From Campylorhamphus procurvoides (taxonomy: Eukaryota > Chordata > Aves > Passeriformes > Dendrocolaptidae): a stretch of 64,000 nucleotides of DNA. The translations under genes were made by a program, and so were the position numbers. The stretch lies in NCBI GenBank assembly GCA_013396655.1, contig WBMV01006429.1, positions 1,956,492 through 2,020,491 of the forward strand, read 5' to 3'. Shown here in pieces: positions 36,501-46,300 of this stretch (positions within the stretch are counted from its first letter, which is position 1; each line of letters begins with the position of its first letter). A model generated the notes under the pieces. That model had not been told where the DNA came from. It was given only the letters and a program-made list of their open reading frames with translations, and searched no databases.

Positions 36501-39500
36501 CCTGTGGGCTGTACAGGGCTGGGGTGCTGGGGAAGATGCCCCCAGGGATCTGGGGAAGCAAATTTTCAATGTCCTCTTCTTTGTGAGGAGGTTTCCAGCC
36601 CCCTGATCTCCTCAGAACTGCTTCCTTCCCCCAGGTGTGGATCGAGGCAGCCCTGCAGATTTTCTACTCCCTCGGGGTTGGCTTTGGGGGCCTCCTCACC
36701 TTCGCCTCATACAACACCTTCCATCAGAATATCTACAGGTGGGAGCCAGCTGCTTCCTTGTAAAAATTATGTGTTGGGGGGAGCCATGAAAACCTCAGCC
36801 AGTGGGTTTAAAGCCAGAAGAAGTAGCCAGTGCAGCACACAGTCATCTGGCACTGCTACTTGCATGAGCACCATATGGATACCTGGCAGGCTTGGGAGGA
36901 ACAGAGGGATCTGTGGGAGAAAATTCTCCTAAGAACCCAGGCAGAGCAACTAGCTCCAAAATTTTGGGCTGTAGGTGCTGAAGGCTGAGGATAATTTGGG
37001 CTGGAATTGTTTGTCCTATCCCCAGCATCTGATGCAGTTCACAAACAGAGAGGGGTGCTGGATGTTTGGTTTGATCTCCTCCCCAGGGGAAAGCAAGTTT
37101 GGGTGGAACCCCACAAAATTACCTATGCCATGAAATTATATGCTCCTTTTGACCCTGGAAAGCACATGCCAAGAGAGGCTCTGAGGGAGAGTCACACTAG
37201 GTCACCTTGCTGTGGCACCTGGGGCTGGCAATGCCACCATGCACTGGCGAGGGGTGAGAAGGAGCAAGAATGTTCAGAGCATCTTATTTCTCCTCTGTAG
37301 GGACACCTTCATAGTGACCCTGGGTAACGCCATCACCAGCATCCTGGCAGGGTTTGCCATCTTCTCTGTTTTGGGATACATGTCCCAGGAGCTTGGGGTC
37401 CCTGTTAACCAGGTGGCAAAAGCAGGTGAGGCCAAACAAAGACCCCTTTCCCCTTCCCCCTCTGCCTGGGTGTGCTGAGGAGTGACCCTTCCAGGATGGA
37501 AGGCACCTGAGGGTGTCAGTGTGAGGGATGAGGGAAGGGAGAGGGAAGGGGGGAGGCAGGTTCCTTTTGTGTAAACTGAGCAATAAGTGATGTCTAATGA
37601 AGGTTTGAACAAGGAGCAGGCTTGTTCTCCTGCACCGCTCCACCCTCTGCTGCAGGACCCTTCCTTCTCATCTTGCAAGAGTCCCAGCAGGTCCCTGCCA
37701 TGGTGCTGCTCTGCTGAGCTCTCCTCTCCTCCATCCCCCCATGCCCAGCCCTGTCACTGCCTTTTCACCCTGCTGTCCTGTGCCTCTCCTAGGTCCTGGC
37801 CTGGCTTTTGTGGTGTACCCACAGGCCATGACAATGCTCCCCCTTTCTCCATTCTGGTCATTCCTGTTCTTCTTCATGCTGTTAACCTTGGGCCTGGACA
37901 GCCAGGTAAGGACAGAGCCCACTGAGCGAGCTGTGGAGCCCAGGCAGCCTGAGGGCTCAGGGAACCCTCTCCTCCTCTGCATGCAGTTTGCATTTATGGA
38001 GACCATCGTTACGGCAGTGACAGATGAATTTCCCTACTACCTGAGGCCAAAGAAAGCTTTATTCTCAGCTGTCATCTGCATTGCCCTCTTCCTGATGGGG
38101 CTCATCCTCACAACAGAGGTAAGGGTGTGGGGATGGATCCATTGTGGGGGCCAACTAGTTCCTCATTTTAGGGAGAACTTCAGTGCAGACACATCTATTC
38201 ATATCAGCTAACAAGGTGAAAGGGAGACAATGAGCCTGGGCATCCAGATGTGAGGTCTGTGGGGAGTGACACAGTGTTATTCCCATCCCTATACCAACCT
38301 CATATGGAGTGTGATGTCTCTTGAGGGTGCTGACTGCTGTCTTCCCTAAGATCCACCAAAATGGAAGGACCTGTGTGGGGCTTTTTTTGGGATGATGGTC
38401 CCAGAGATGCTGGCCATTATGCTTTGTCTCCTCAGGGTGGGATGTACTGGCTGGTCCTACTGGATGACTACAGTGCTGGCTTTGGTCTCATGGTGGTGGT
38501 GATCACTACCTGCCTCGTGGTGACACGTGTCTATGGTAAGGGCACTTGTCCCTACAGGGGCACAGGGAAGGATGGGCTGTCTGTATGGAGGGAGAGATTT
38601 AGAGGGAGTGGTAGGGAAACCAACAGCCTCACAATGGAGAATGAAACACCTCTGCTCCCACCACTTGTTTCTTCTTGGCCATCACTGGATTCACCTCTCC
38701 AAAGATACATGGGGTGCTGAGACCAGTCCCTCAGGCAGCACAAGCCAGGATCCCATCCTCCATCTCCCACCTGGGATGGGGTACTCTTCATTGTTGTAGA
38801 GGACACAAACCACTGTTTTTGATCAGTACAGGGCAGCCTGGTACAGGCACTGGGCTCAGAGGGAGGGCTGACAGCTTCTGAGTCTTTCTCCTCCTTCCTC
38901 CAGGCATCAAGAGGTTCTGCCGAGATATCCACATGATGCTGGGCTTCAGACCAGGGCCCTACTTCAGAGCCTGCTGGATGGTCCTATCCCCAGTAACAAT
39001 GATGGTAACTGCTCAGCTTGAGGTGCTGACTGGTTCTGGAGAGCCATGGTGGTGCCAGTATCCCTGGGTGACCTCCCAGTGTGAAAAGTTGTCCCAGGGA
39101 CCATCCCAGGTTCTGCTGGGAGTGTCCATCATGTCCAGACCTTTCTTTTTGACCATGAGACCTTCAGAGGGTTTTGGGATGACTTCACTTTCTTCCCATC
39201 CCACAGGCTCTGCTGGTATATAACATTGTCAAGTACCAGCCCTCTGAGTATGGCAGCTACCGCTTCCCCACCTGGGCTGAGGTCTTGGGCATCCTCATGG
39301 GAGTCCTCTCCTGCCTGATGATTCCCTTGGGCATGGTGGTGGCTGTGCTCCGAGAAGAAGGGACGCTTTGGGAGGTAGGAGGGCCCTGGCATTGCTGGGA
39401 AGCACCCCAGAAATGTGCAGGGGTGAGCACAAGCCCCTAACAAGCCTATATCCTCTGTAAGTTTCTGTATCCTCTCTCCTGGAGGGGTGTGTTCACATCC

Positions 39501-40505
39501 CTCCTTCCTGCCCGTGGGGCGTGAGAGATGGCAGGCAGATCCCCAGGCATTTCCAGCAGTGCTACTTACCATTATGCCAGGCAGGCACTGAGCAGCTCTG
39601 TGTGCATTCCCACTCCACAGCAAGCCAGCTATGCCCTGTGGGGAACCACATTGTCCCAGGCATGGAGCTGGCATGGGCACCTGGGACTTTGCACCTGTTT
39701 GGCAGGAGCGAGGGCAGAGCAAGGCAGGCAGCTGCCAGACTGTGCAGGCAGCCCAGATGGGATCCCTGCGCTGAAAGGCTTCTCCCAGGAGCAGGTTACA
39801 GAGCTGCTGGCTGCTTACAGCTTTCCCAGCCCTTCACTGCTCTCCCCAGGCTGTTAAAAGCAAAGGAGCAGAGCTTGCTGCCCTCCCCAGGCAGAAATCA
39901 CCTGCTGTCTCTAACCTGATTTGACACGGCCATGGGCATTGTGGCATGGCCAGGAGTGCCCTTGGCTGAGGCCAACCCCTTGTCTGGGTGACTAAGCCCA
40001 CAGCACGGGGCTTTAGCCCTACAAGGGCCACTCCATCCTGCAAGCCTTCATCAGGAACACCCACAGACAGTGACACCCCCACAGCAAGGCACTTAGAGCT
40101 GCCTTCCCAAAAGGTTTCAGGATAAGCATCTGGCCCCATCACATCCTCATGGGGGGCTCATCCACTCTCTGGGGGCTGGCGGAGGACCCTGGCCCCTGGG
40201 AGGGGTGGGTGAGCTGCAGGGTGGGGTTTTGGCTGTGGGTGCAGAGGGAGTGCTGGTGCAAGATGCATGTGCTCCCAATGCCTGTCCCCTCGCAGCGAGT
40301 CCAGCAAGCCAGTCGGCCCACCATGGACTGGGGCCCCTCGCTGGAGGAGAACAGGACCGGCATGTACGTGGCGAGCCTGGCGGGCAGCCAGTCCCCCAAA
40401 CCACTGATGGTCCACATGCGGAAATACGGGGGCATCACCAGCTACGAGAACACGGCCATCGAGGTGGACCGGGAGATGGAAGAGGAGGAGGAGTCCATGA
40501 TGTGA
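27497..40505 (+). CDS. SLC6A7: SLC6A7, high-affinity sodium- and chloride-dependent L-proline transporter (14 exons, 635 aa)
   Basis: All 14 coding exons have AG acceptors and GT donors and join in frame to 635 aa; human is 636 as remembered. SLC6A7 (PROT) is a 12-helix plasma-membrane transporter that takes up L-proline with Na+ and Cl- at a subset of glutamatergic terminals. Seen here: the TM1 sodium-site motif [10 protein letters not shown] (55-64), extracellular loop 2 with Cys156 and Cys165 (the SLC6 disulphide pair) and two N-T-T glycosylation sequons at Asn175 and Asn181, and a cytoplasmic tail ending EEEESMM as in mammals. The start [11 protein letters not shown] matches the mammalian MKK...HLRK start. 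SLC6A5 and SLC6A9 (glycine transporters) are the nearest relatives, but the near-identity to PROT through the core helices and the position between CDX1 and CAMK2A settle the call. CAMK2A lies downstream tail to tail. Confidence 0.97.
27531..27662 (+). repeat. G-rich imperfect tandem repeat
   Basis: About four degenerate units of roughly 30-40 bases, each built as GGAGC followed by a G run, a short A/T step and CCCCCGGG or CCCCCAGG (for example around 27570-27590 and 27608-27625). It begins immediately after the exon 1 donor. Confidence 0.55.
28660..28930 (+). promoter_or_regulatory. Candidate conserved non-coding element in SLC6A7 intron 1
   Basis: A GC-poor block with few CpGs but many intact transcription-factor-like words (CAATGGC, TTTATTCAGGAATTC, GCTAATTAG). 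It has no coding potential and no repeat features. The regulatory reading is inference. Confidence 0.3.
33084..33264 (+). CDS. SLC6A7: SLC6A7 coding exon 2
   Basis: Acceptor TCTCACTCAG, donor GTACTT. Residues 12-71 plus the first base of Gly72: the cytoplasmic N-terminus and TM1 with [10 protein letters not shown]. Confidence 0.97.
33265..33927 (+). other. SLC6A7: SLC6A7 intron 2
   Basis: 663 bp, GTACTT to TTCTTGCAG. Nothing further recognised. Confidence 0.9.
33928..34059 (+). CDS. SLC6A7: SLC6A7 coding exon 3
   Basis: Acceptor CTTCTTGCAG, donor GTGCGT. Residues 72-115: TM2 ([16 protein letters not shown]) and the loop [13 protein letters not shown]. Confidence 0.97.
34060..34663 (+). other. 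SLC6A7: SLC6A7 intron 3
   Basis: 604 bp, AT-rich in its middle part (about 34240-34430). No repeat family recognised. Confidence 0.9.
34664..34898 (+). CDS. SLC6A7: SLC6A7 coding exon 4
   Basis: Acceptor TCCTCCAG, donor GTAAAG. Residues 116-193: TM3 and extracellular loop 2 with Cys156, Cys165 and the N-T-T sequons at 175 and 181. Exon ends AG, completing Ser194 across the junction. Confidence 0.97.
34899..35398 (+). other. SLC6A7: SLC6A7 intron 4
   Basis: 500 bp, nothing further recognised. Confidence 0.9.
35399..35537 (+). CDS. SLC6A7: SLC6A7 coding exon 5
   Basis: Acceptor CTCCCTAG, donor GTAAGG. Residues 194-240, SRYVLHIQG through TM4 to LKGVKSSGK. Confidence 0.97.
35538..35840 (+). 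other. SLC6A7: SLC6A7 intron 5
   Basis: 303 bp, nothing further recognised. Confidence 0.9.
35841..35975 (+). CDS. SLC6A7: SLC6A7 coding exon 6
   Basis: Acceptor CTCCCACAG, donor GTGAGC. Residues 241-285, [13 protein letters not shown] (TM5) to DHLLSSK. Confidence 0.97.
35976..36634 (+). other. SLC6A7: SLC6A7 intron 6
   Basis: 659 bp, nothing further recognised. Confidence 0.9.
36635..36738 (+). CDS. SLC6A7: SLC6A7 coding exon 7
   Basis: Acceptor TTCCCCCAG, donor GTGGGA. Residues 286-319, [19 protein letters not shown] (TM6 region, substrate and ion site) to NIY. Confidence 0.97.
36739..37300 (+). other. SLC6A7: SLC6A7 intron 7
   Basis: 562 bp, nothing further recognised. Confidence 0.9.
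37301..37425 (+). CDS. SLC6A7: SLC6A7 coding exon 8
   Basis: Acceptor CTCTGTAG, donor GTGAGG. Completes Arg320 and encodes through residue 361: [18 protein letters not shown] (TM7) to QVAKA. Confidence 0.97.
37426..37792 (+). other. SLC6A7: SLC6A7 intron 8
   Basis: 367 bp, nothing further recognised. Confidence 0.9.
37793..37905 (+). CDS. SLC6A7: SLC6A7 coding exon 9
   Basis: Acceptor CTCTCCTAG, donor GTAAGG. Residues 362-399: [12 protein letters not shown] through TM8 to LTLGLDSQ. Confidence 0.97.
37987..38118 (+). CDS. SLC6A7: SLC6A7 coding exon 10
   Basis: Acceptor TGCATGCAG after an 81-bp intron; donor GTAAGG. Residues 400-443, [19 protein letters not shown] to LILTTE (TM9). Confidence 0.97.
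38119..38435 (+). other. SLC6A7: SLC6A7 intron 10
   Basis: 317 bp, nothing further recognised. Confidence 0.9.
38436..38535 (+). CDS. SLC6A7: SLC6A7 coding exon 11
   Basis: Acceptor TCTCCTCAG, donor GTAAGG. Residues 444-476: [19 protein letters not shown] (TM10) to VTRVY. Confidence 0.97.
38536..38903 (+). other. SLC6A7: SLC6A7 intron 11
   Basis: 368 bp, nothing further recognised. Confidence 0.9.
38904..39004 (+). CDS. SLC6A7: SLC6A7 coding exon 12
   Basis: Acceptor TTCCTCCAG, donor GTAACT. Residues 477-510: [15 protein letters not shown], then the start of TM11 to SPVTMM. Confidence 0.96.
39207..39374 (+). CDS. SLC6A7: SLC6A7 coding exon 13
   Basis: Acceptor ATCCCACAG after a 202-bp intron; donor GTAGGA. 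Residues 511-566: end of TM11, [17 protein letters not shown]12, to EEGTLWE. Confidence 0.97.
39375..40295 (+). other. SLC6A7: SLC6A7 intron 13
   Basis: 921 bp, nothing further recognised. Confidence 0.9.
40296..40505 (+). CDS. SLC6A7: SLC6A7 coding exon 14 (last)
   Basis: Acceptor CCCTCGCAG; stop TGA at 40503-40505. Residues 567-635, the cytoplasmic tail with [15 protein letters not shown] and the acidic end EEEESMM. Confidence 0.97.
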   Translation, partial: RVQQASRPTMDWGPSLEENRTGMYVASLAGSQSPKPLMVHMRKYGGITSYENTAIEVDREMEEEEESMM

Positions 40506-41600
40506 GGGGACCTAGTGACCCGCAGGCTGTGGGGGAGCTCATCACTCCCTCTCCCCCCGTTTGCACAGGTTGCACTGCAGCATTTCGGGACAGCTTGTGG
40601 GGGGGCCTTTAGGGAAGCAGTCAGGAGCTGTCGGCCCTGCCAGGTTCCTCACCACCAGCCTGGGCCTGCCACAATAGAGCTGCTGCCCATCCAGGTGCCC
40701 CTGATGTGTTTCTGTTCAGTGTGACAGTGTGATGAGTCCATCTGTTCGTGTGACAGTGTCTGGTTGAAGTGTCAGGGCTGCCCTGCTCCCACCCACAGCC
40801 CCAGCCCTGCCCTTCCCACCCAGGGATGTCCAGGCTGCAGCGGGTAGGGAGGTGGGCGAGGTTGAGGAGGTCCTCTGCATTGGTCTGTTTTCTGTGTGTA
40901 TTTGACTCCAATAACCCATAAACACATGTGAAAGAAACTGTAACATCCTCCATGCCCTGAGGACAGTGTGTGCCAGTGCGTTCTGATCACACAGAGGTGT
41001 TCCAGCAAAACCAGCATAAATCAGTGTCCTCCTAAAGAAATTTGACCTAATAAATGAGCAGTTAAAAACAAGCAGAATTAAAAGAAGAAAAAAAAGCTTT
41101 TTAAACAAAGCAACTCAGGTGTTTTTTCAAGCTTGAAGATCCCTCAAGGACCTCAGTGGGTCAGGGCAGCTTTTCTCCTTTTCACTGTGGTTCCTGACAG
41201 GGCTTGGGTGACTTGAAAGAAGGGAAAAAGTCCTTCTTCTTCCTGACCTGTTCCTCATGTGTGCAGGACAGGAACAGGTCTCAGCTGGACCCAGTGCCGA
41301 AGGAGAAGCCCTGTACACCACCAACGTAGAACCAAGATATGACCCTAGACCTGGGTGCTGCTTTTCCCAGGGAAAGGAGAAAAGGCTGAGTTTCAGCGCC
41401 TGCATGTGATTTTGGGGTAGATCAGCCCAGGCTCATGTCCCAGAGACCCCATCTCCTGCAGACTCTGCTGGCATGAGGGTGCCAGTGACCTCCTGGGTGG
41501 GGCTGTTTGGACATGACACTGCCAGTTCTCATCATCCTGGTGTCATGTGTGCCTTCCATGTACCATCGGCTCGCCAGTAAAAGTGGTGTGTGACACAGCC
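40506..41600 (+). other. SLC6A7: SLC6A7 3' UTR (two possible ends)
   Basis: A canonical AATAAA at 41049-41054 would end the UTR near 41075. A variant AGTAAA at 41576-41581, followed by a GTGGTGTGTG-type segment, could end a longer form near 41600. The sequence does not decide between them. Confidence 0.45.
41049..41054 (+). terminator. SLC6A7: SLC6A7 polyadenylation signal AATAAA (first candidate)
   Basis: The first canonical hexamer after the stop codon, 544 bases downstream, in an A-rich context. Confidence 0.5.
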
Positions 41601-41770
41601 CCTGTGTGGGTTATCTGGGGGGTCCTCAGCAGGGAAGAAGGGCACACCCAGAGGGGCTTCCAGGGCTGGCAGGCACAGCTGCTCTGGGCTTTGTCCTGAA
41701 AATCTTTGTCCTGGTAAAAGACAAAACCTTAGGATAAATGCAAAGATTAGGGTTTATGTATAGATTATGT

Positions 41771-41870
41771 ATGTGGCTCTGGTGTAGTGGGTGAAGCACT
41801 ATTGCTTGAGCCTCTAGAGTGAATCCTGGCGTAAAGCTGCAGTTTCTCTGCTTCCCTATGGTGGAGGAAA
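41771..41870 (+). repeat. tRNA-derived SINE-like relic
   Basis: TGGTGTAGTGG at 41780-41790 matches the RNA polymerase III A-box consensus (TRGYNNARNGG) at every position. GAGTGAATC beginning at about 41818 matches a B box at 7 of 9 positions, at tRNA-like spacing. No acceptor stem or cloverleaf can be folded convincingly, so this looks like an old tRNA-derived SINE (MIR or another ancient amniote family) and not a tRNA gene. Confidence 0.4.
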
Positions 41871-43339
41871 TTTAATTATTACCTTTTCCCCTCCAAGAGC
41901 ATAGGGCCAACTCCTATACCTTCTCCACCTGCCTGTTCACCTCCCCTCATCCAGGGATGCTGAGCTCATTCCCAGATGGCTCTGCCTTTCCTTTCCCCTG
42001 CAGGACCACCAAGGGCTTTCCCTGTCCTCCCCACCACGGCTACAGCTTCTCCAGGCGTGTGGGGCTCTGGCAGCACAACTGCACTGCAAAGCACCTTCGT
42101 CCGCTGTCCCCCAGGTTAATCATTAGAGTCCAGCCATAAAAGTGTGGCTGACGGAAAGTTCAGGCCGTGGTGGCTGGGGAGTAGGGAGGGCATGCCATAA
42201 ACATTTATGGCCCCAATGAATCCCTCGCTCTAACCTTGACACTATTTGCTGAGCAGGAGGCCTCAGGAGGTCACGGTGTGGACCAGCCATCGCTGTGGGT
42301 GCTGGCTGGGGAGCCCAGGCTGGGTTGCCCCTCCGAGGGGCACACACAGGGGTCTGCGGGAGGTGATGGAATGGGTGATGCACTCAGGTGTTTCATGATG
42401 TCGCTGTCGGCCACGATGTACTGGACGAATCAAGAGTGCCTGGCACCTTCCCATGGCATGGAGTTGAAGCTGTTCTGAGCTGACCAAGCTGATCTGATCT
42501 CTGCACATCTCCCAGCTTTTCCTACCTGCATGGAGTCCTGCCACATTCCCCAAATCCCCACTGTGATCCTGTGATCCTTGGGGCTCTCCTTTGTCAGCTG
42601 CCATCAATCAGCACTGCGCAGCAGAGCAGTGGGAAGGATGGAACCAGGGCTGTGCCAGGGATGTGGTTGGGGAGCAAAGCTGACAGTGTGGGGCAAAAGG
42701 CACGGGGACAGTGACACAGCCAGGGGACACGTGCCTTGCGCTGTGCGTGGCTGCCCACGTCTGGGGGGGACATGGCAGCAGGAGCATTTCAGTGCTGACA
42801 CCTGCTGGGGCCAGGGCAGATGGCAGAGCAAGGGGGGTAATGGGGGCACCTCAGGGCCTGGGGGTGTGGGACAGGGGCTGTGGGACAGGGACAGGGGCTG
42901 TGACAGCCCAACTCCAGTCTCCCTGGTGTACCAGCCCACCTGCATGGGCAAAGCCCAGCAGCTGCCCCTGGGAGCACACCCAAACCCACCCTGGACTCAG
43001 CTGGGGTTTCTGTGCCCCTCACTCTGCAGCACCAGCTCCCCCTAAAGCTCCCCCGTGGACACCTCCACCCACCATCCAGCTTCAGCAGCTCCTGGGGGCT
43101 CCCAGACACCTGCAGCCCCCAGAGCCCCATCCCTGGGAAAAGGGATGGATTACAGTGAGTTGGGTCTAGGGGTGACACTGAGCTGGGTACCGGCATCCTG
43201 CAGGCAGCAGGATATCTGCAATCCCTGCCCAAGGTTTGGTCCCAGCTTCGATGCTTTCGAGGACAGGAGTGCGGTGACGGAGGGACAAGGGGGTGGCAGA
43301 CAGTCTGAGTCACTGCAGTGACGGAGAATCATGTTTCCA
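41871..43339. other. Intergenic gap between the tails of SLC6A7 and CAMK2A
   Basis: No coding exon or RNA gene supported. It contains a few short direct duplications (for example the GGGACAGGGGCTGTG-type copies around 42868-42904). Confidence 0.45.
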
Positions 43340-43359
43340 TGCTCAGAAGTTGGTAGCTA

Positions 43360-43365
43360 TTTATT
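43360..43365 (-). terminator. CAMK2A: CAMK2A polyadenylation signal AATAAA
   Basis: TTTATT on the plus strand. It is the only canonical minus-strand hexamer I found across 43340-48002. Confidence 0.6.
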
Positions 43366-43382
43366 GCACTTGAACACCAAGA

Positions 43383-43388
43383 ATAAAA
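43383..43388 (-). promoter_or_regulatory. CAMK2A: Cytoplasmic polyadenylation element UUUUAU
   Basis: ATAAAA on the plus strand reads UUUUAU in the transcript, 17 bases upstream of AAUAAA. CPEB-dependent polyadenylation through such elements next to the hexamer is established for rodent CAMK2A mRNA at synapses. Confidence 0.55.
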
Positions 43389-46300
43389 CTGACACTCGCC
43401 CTCCCTCCCACACCCACCCTGCTCCCAGTCCCCCCCACCGCCCTCNCATCTTAAATAAATATTTCCATAGAGCTTTCCTTTAAGTATATATATTTTTATA
43501 TTTATAATATATAAGAGAGAGAGATAGATCTCATTTCTTTTTCTTAAACCACTGTTAACTTATTTTCCCTGCTTGTCCAAAAAATGTTACAAAAGCCCTA
43601 AAATTGTGCAACAGTTAGAAAAAAGGGATAACAACCCAAAGAAGGAAGGAGCCACTTGATAAAGTTCCCTCTACCACTCCCTCTCCCAATCCCTGTCAAT
43701 GACCTGCAGGATGGAAGGACATTCAGCTGGTGGGATGGGTGGCAGAATAGCCACCAGCCCCTGCTCTTATGTCCCCACAGTCTGCTCACATCTGGGTTTC
43801 CCTGTCTGGTATGGATGAGCTGGGACCTGCACCCTGGGACATGGGGAATGGCAAGGTCTCTACCCTGCTAGCAGGAGGATCAGTGCTGCATCAAGAGCAG
43901 GGTGCACACCATTAGATGTGCCCTCTGGTGAGGATGAAGGCTCAGCCCGTCTTCTGGGGTGCTCAGAGAAGATTATGGGATCCCTTGCTGGCAGACACCT
44001 CTTGGTCCATGGGGCCGTGTGGCTGCCTTCTCACACATGGCACTATAATCCCACCACAGACTGCAGAGCCCACCATGGGCTCAAAGTGGAAGCAGATGAC
44101 TGCTCCTGCCTGCTCCAGCCTCTTGGGATCCATGGGGGTATACATCATGGAAAGAAAAAGGAGAGGAGGCAGATTTGGGGTCAGACAGGAGTTTGGTGCC
44201 TGGCAGAGGGGGCATTACATGCAGGATCATGGGAAAGACAGCTCTCCCAACTGTGCCTGGCTGGCATGAGGAGTCCCTGCTCCTCCGGCAGAGAGCAGAG
44301 TCCCAGGAGGAACCTCTTCATCTTCCAGAGGGGGTGCATCAGAAAAATGCAAGAAATTATGATGTTGCCACTGGACCCTGGCATCCAGGAACGGGAAACA
44401 GGCAACTCCCAAGCCCATCTGTGGAGCTGGGAACTCAAGAACACCGCAGATATCCAGTCAGATATCCCCTGTGGTCTGCGAGAGGTGGAAGAGAAGATGA
44501 GTTTGGAGGACTTTGGAGTCTGGTTTGACCCAGACAGGCAGGCGACCAGGGGAGTGGGGCTCTGTCTATGCCAGGAAATGGCACGTGCCACAGCCTGATC
44601 TCCAGCATTGAGGCCGTTAGGGACAGGAGATCCGTGGTGGCAAACTCCATCCCAACAAGGTGGCCTTATCCATGTTGCTTATTGTGAACATCCCTCGACC
44701 TTGTCACCCCCAGAACCACGGTAGAATTGTTGAGGCCAACAGCTTAAAAGTACAGACGTAACAGCAGCATCCTTGGCTCTGCCAGCCAAAGAAGGATGGT
44801 GGAAGTTGATTATTTTTACAGTTTTCCTGAAAGTTTAGGGAAATCAGGAAATGTGAAGGAAGACAGAGACAGACAATGTTTTCCATGGATGCTGAGGGAA
44901 ATGGTGGTGATCTATCAGCGCTTGCTCAGAGATGCTGTGGGGATACAGGAACCCACTCTGGAGAAGCAGGGCAAGGTGGGAGCGAGAAACCAGGCAGGAC
45001 AGATCCCTAAAGTGCAGGTGCTTAATGCTGCCAGCATGAGCATGTTGGGAAGTTGGGTCTTCCTTGGTCAGGCTTCAGCTTGACTGGAAGACAAGAATGA
45101 GTTGAAATCCCAGACTCTGCTTCCCTTGGAAAAGAGCAGAAATGCTTTAGGTCTTGCAAGGACGTCCAGCTGCCTCCTGCACAGGTGACCTCAGGGAAAC
45201 CTCAAGGATGAGAAACAACCTTCAAGAAGACACCTCAAAGCCTTCCTGGAAGCCAAGATGTTTCTCCCTAGCACTGACTGTGGGGTCTCAGTGAAAGGAG
45301 ATTGTATCTACCCCAGCATCTCATCTGTCATTCCCAGAAAATCCTCCTGCACCCCCTGTCCCATTCCTTTCCCCAGCAACAGCTGCTGGAGAAGCTTCAC
45401 CTTCACAGCTCACCCAAAATCCACATTTAGCAGCAGCTTCAAAGCCAGGCTGAAATGACACCTGGCCCCCAGCCCCCATGCAGAGTCCTGCAGTGACCTC
45501 CTTCATCCTCATCCACCTTATACCAGTCCCCAAAACCCCTCCTGACACCAGGAGAGCCTGAGTGTCATAAGGTACATGACATTCATCACAGCTGACTTCA
45601 GAGCCAGCTCTGGTGAGGGAGAGAGAACTGTGAAATAGCTGAGTCCTTCCTTTAAAAATGAAAAAAACCTCAGCACTACCTGACTACAGGAAGAAAAACA
45701 GATCCATAAAAACACCGAAACTTCACTTTAAAAGCTAATCCTCTCCCTGCATGGATTTCCCTGCTTTGGGGTCATCTCTTGCAAGCCTACAGTCAAACAG
45801 CACGGGTCCACCAAGAGCATGGGGACCCACATGGGTACCCATGGAGCAGCTCTGTGATTTGCCCCCAAAAAGGCATCTTCTACACATATCACCAGCAGCC
45901 ATCGCACCGCCAGCACAGCAGAATATACCAAAACACTTCTCAGGGCCTGTCCATGCCCCAGCAGTTTGGATTTCTTCCCCTCCATCCAGTGGGAAAATAT
46001 TTTTGCAGTCTGCAAGGATGCAGCTGCGTTTGGCACGGTGGCCATCCCTGCCTTGACAGAGAGCAAAGCATTCAAAACCACATAAAAGGCAAAATACACG
46101 CTCAGTATTTACATGGAGGAAACATTTCCTCTTTTTTTCCCCCTTTTTTTCTTTTTCTATTTTTTTAATGTCCAAAACAAGCAGTTTTTTGTTCACTTCT
46201 TTGTTTTTCAACACACGCACCATCTAGAAAGTTAAACGCCATGCAGATGAAGAGAGTGGAGCTAGAAAGTCCCCCAGGGCAGCAGTGCTGCAGGAGCCTC

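Noticed and set aside
41780..41830. Functional tRNA gene
   Set aside because: A and B boxes are present but the B box is degraded and no acceptor stem or anticodon arm pairs properly.
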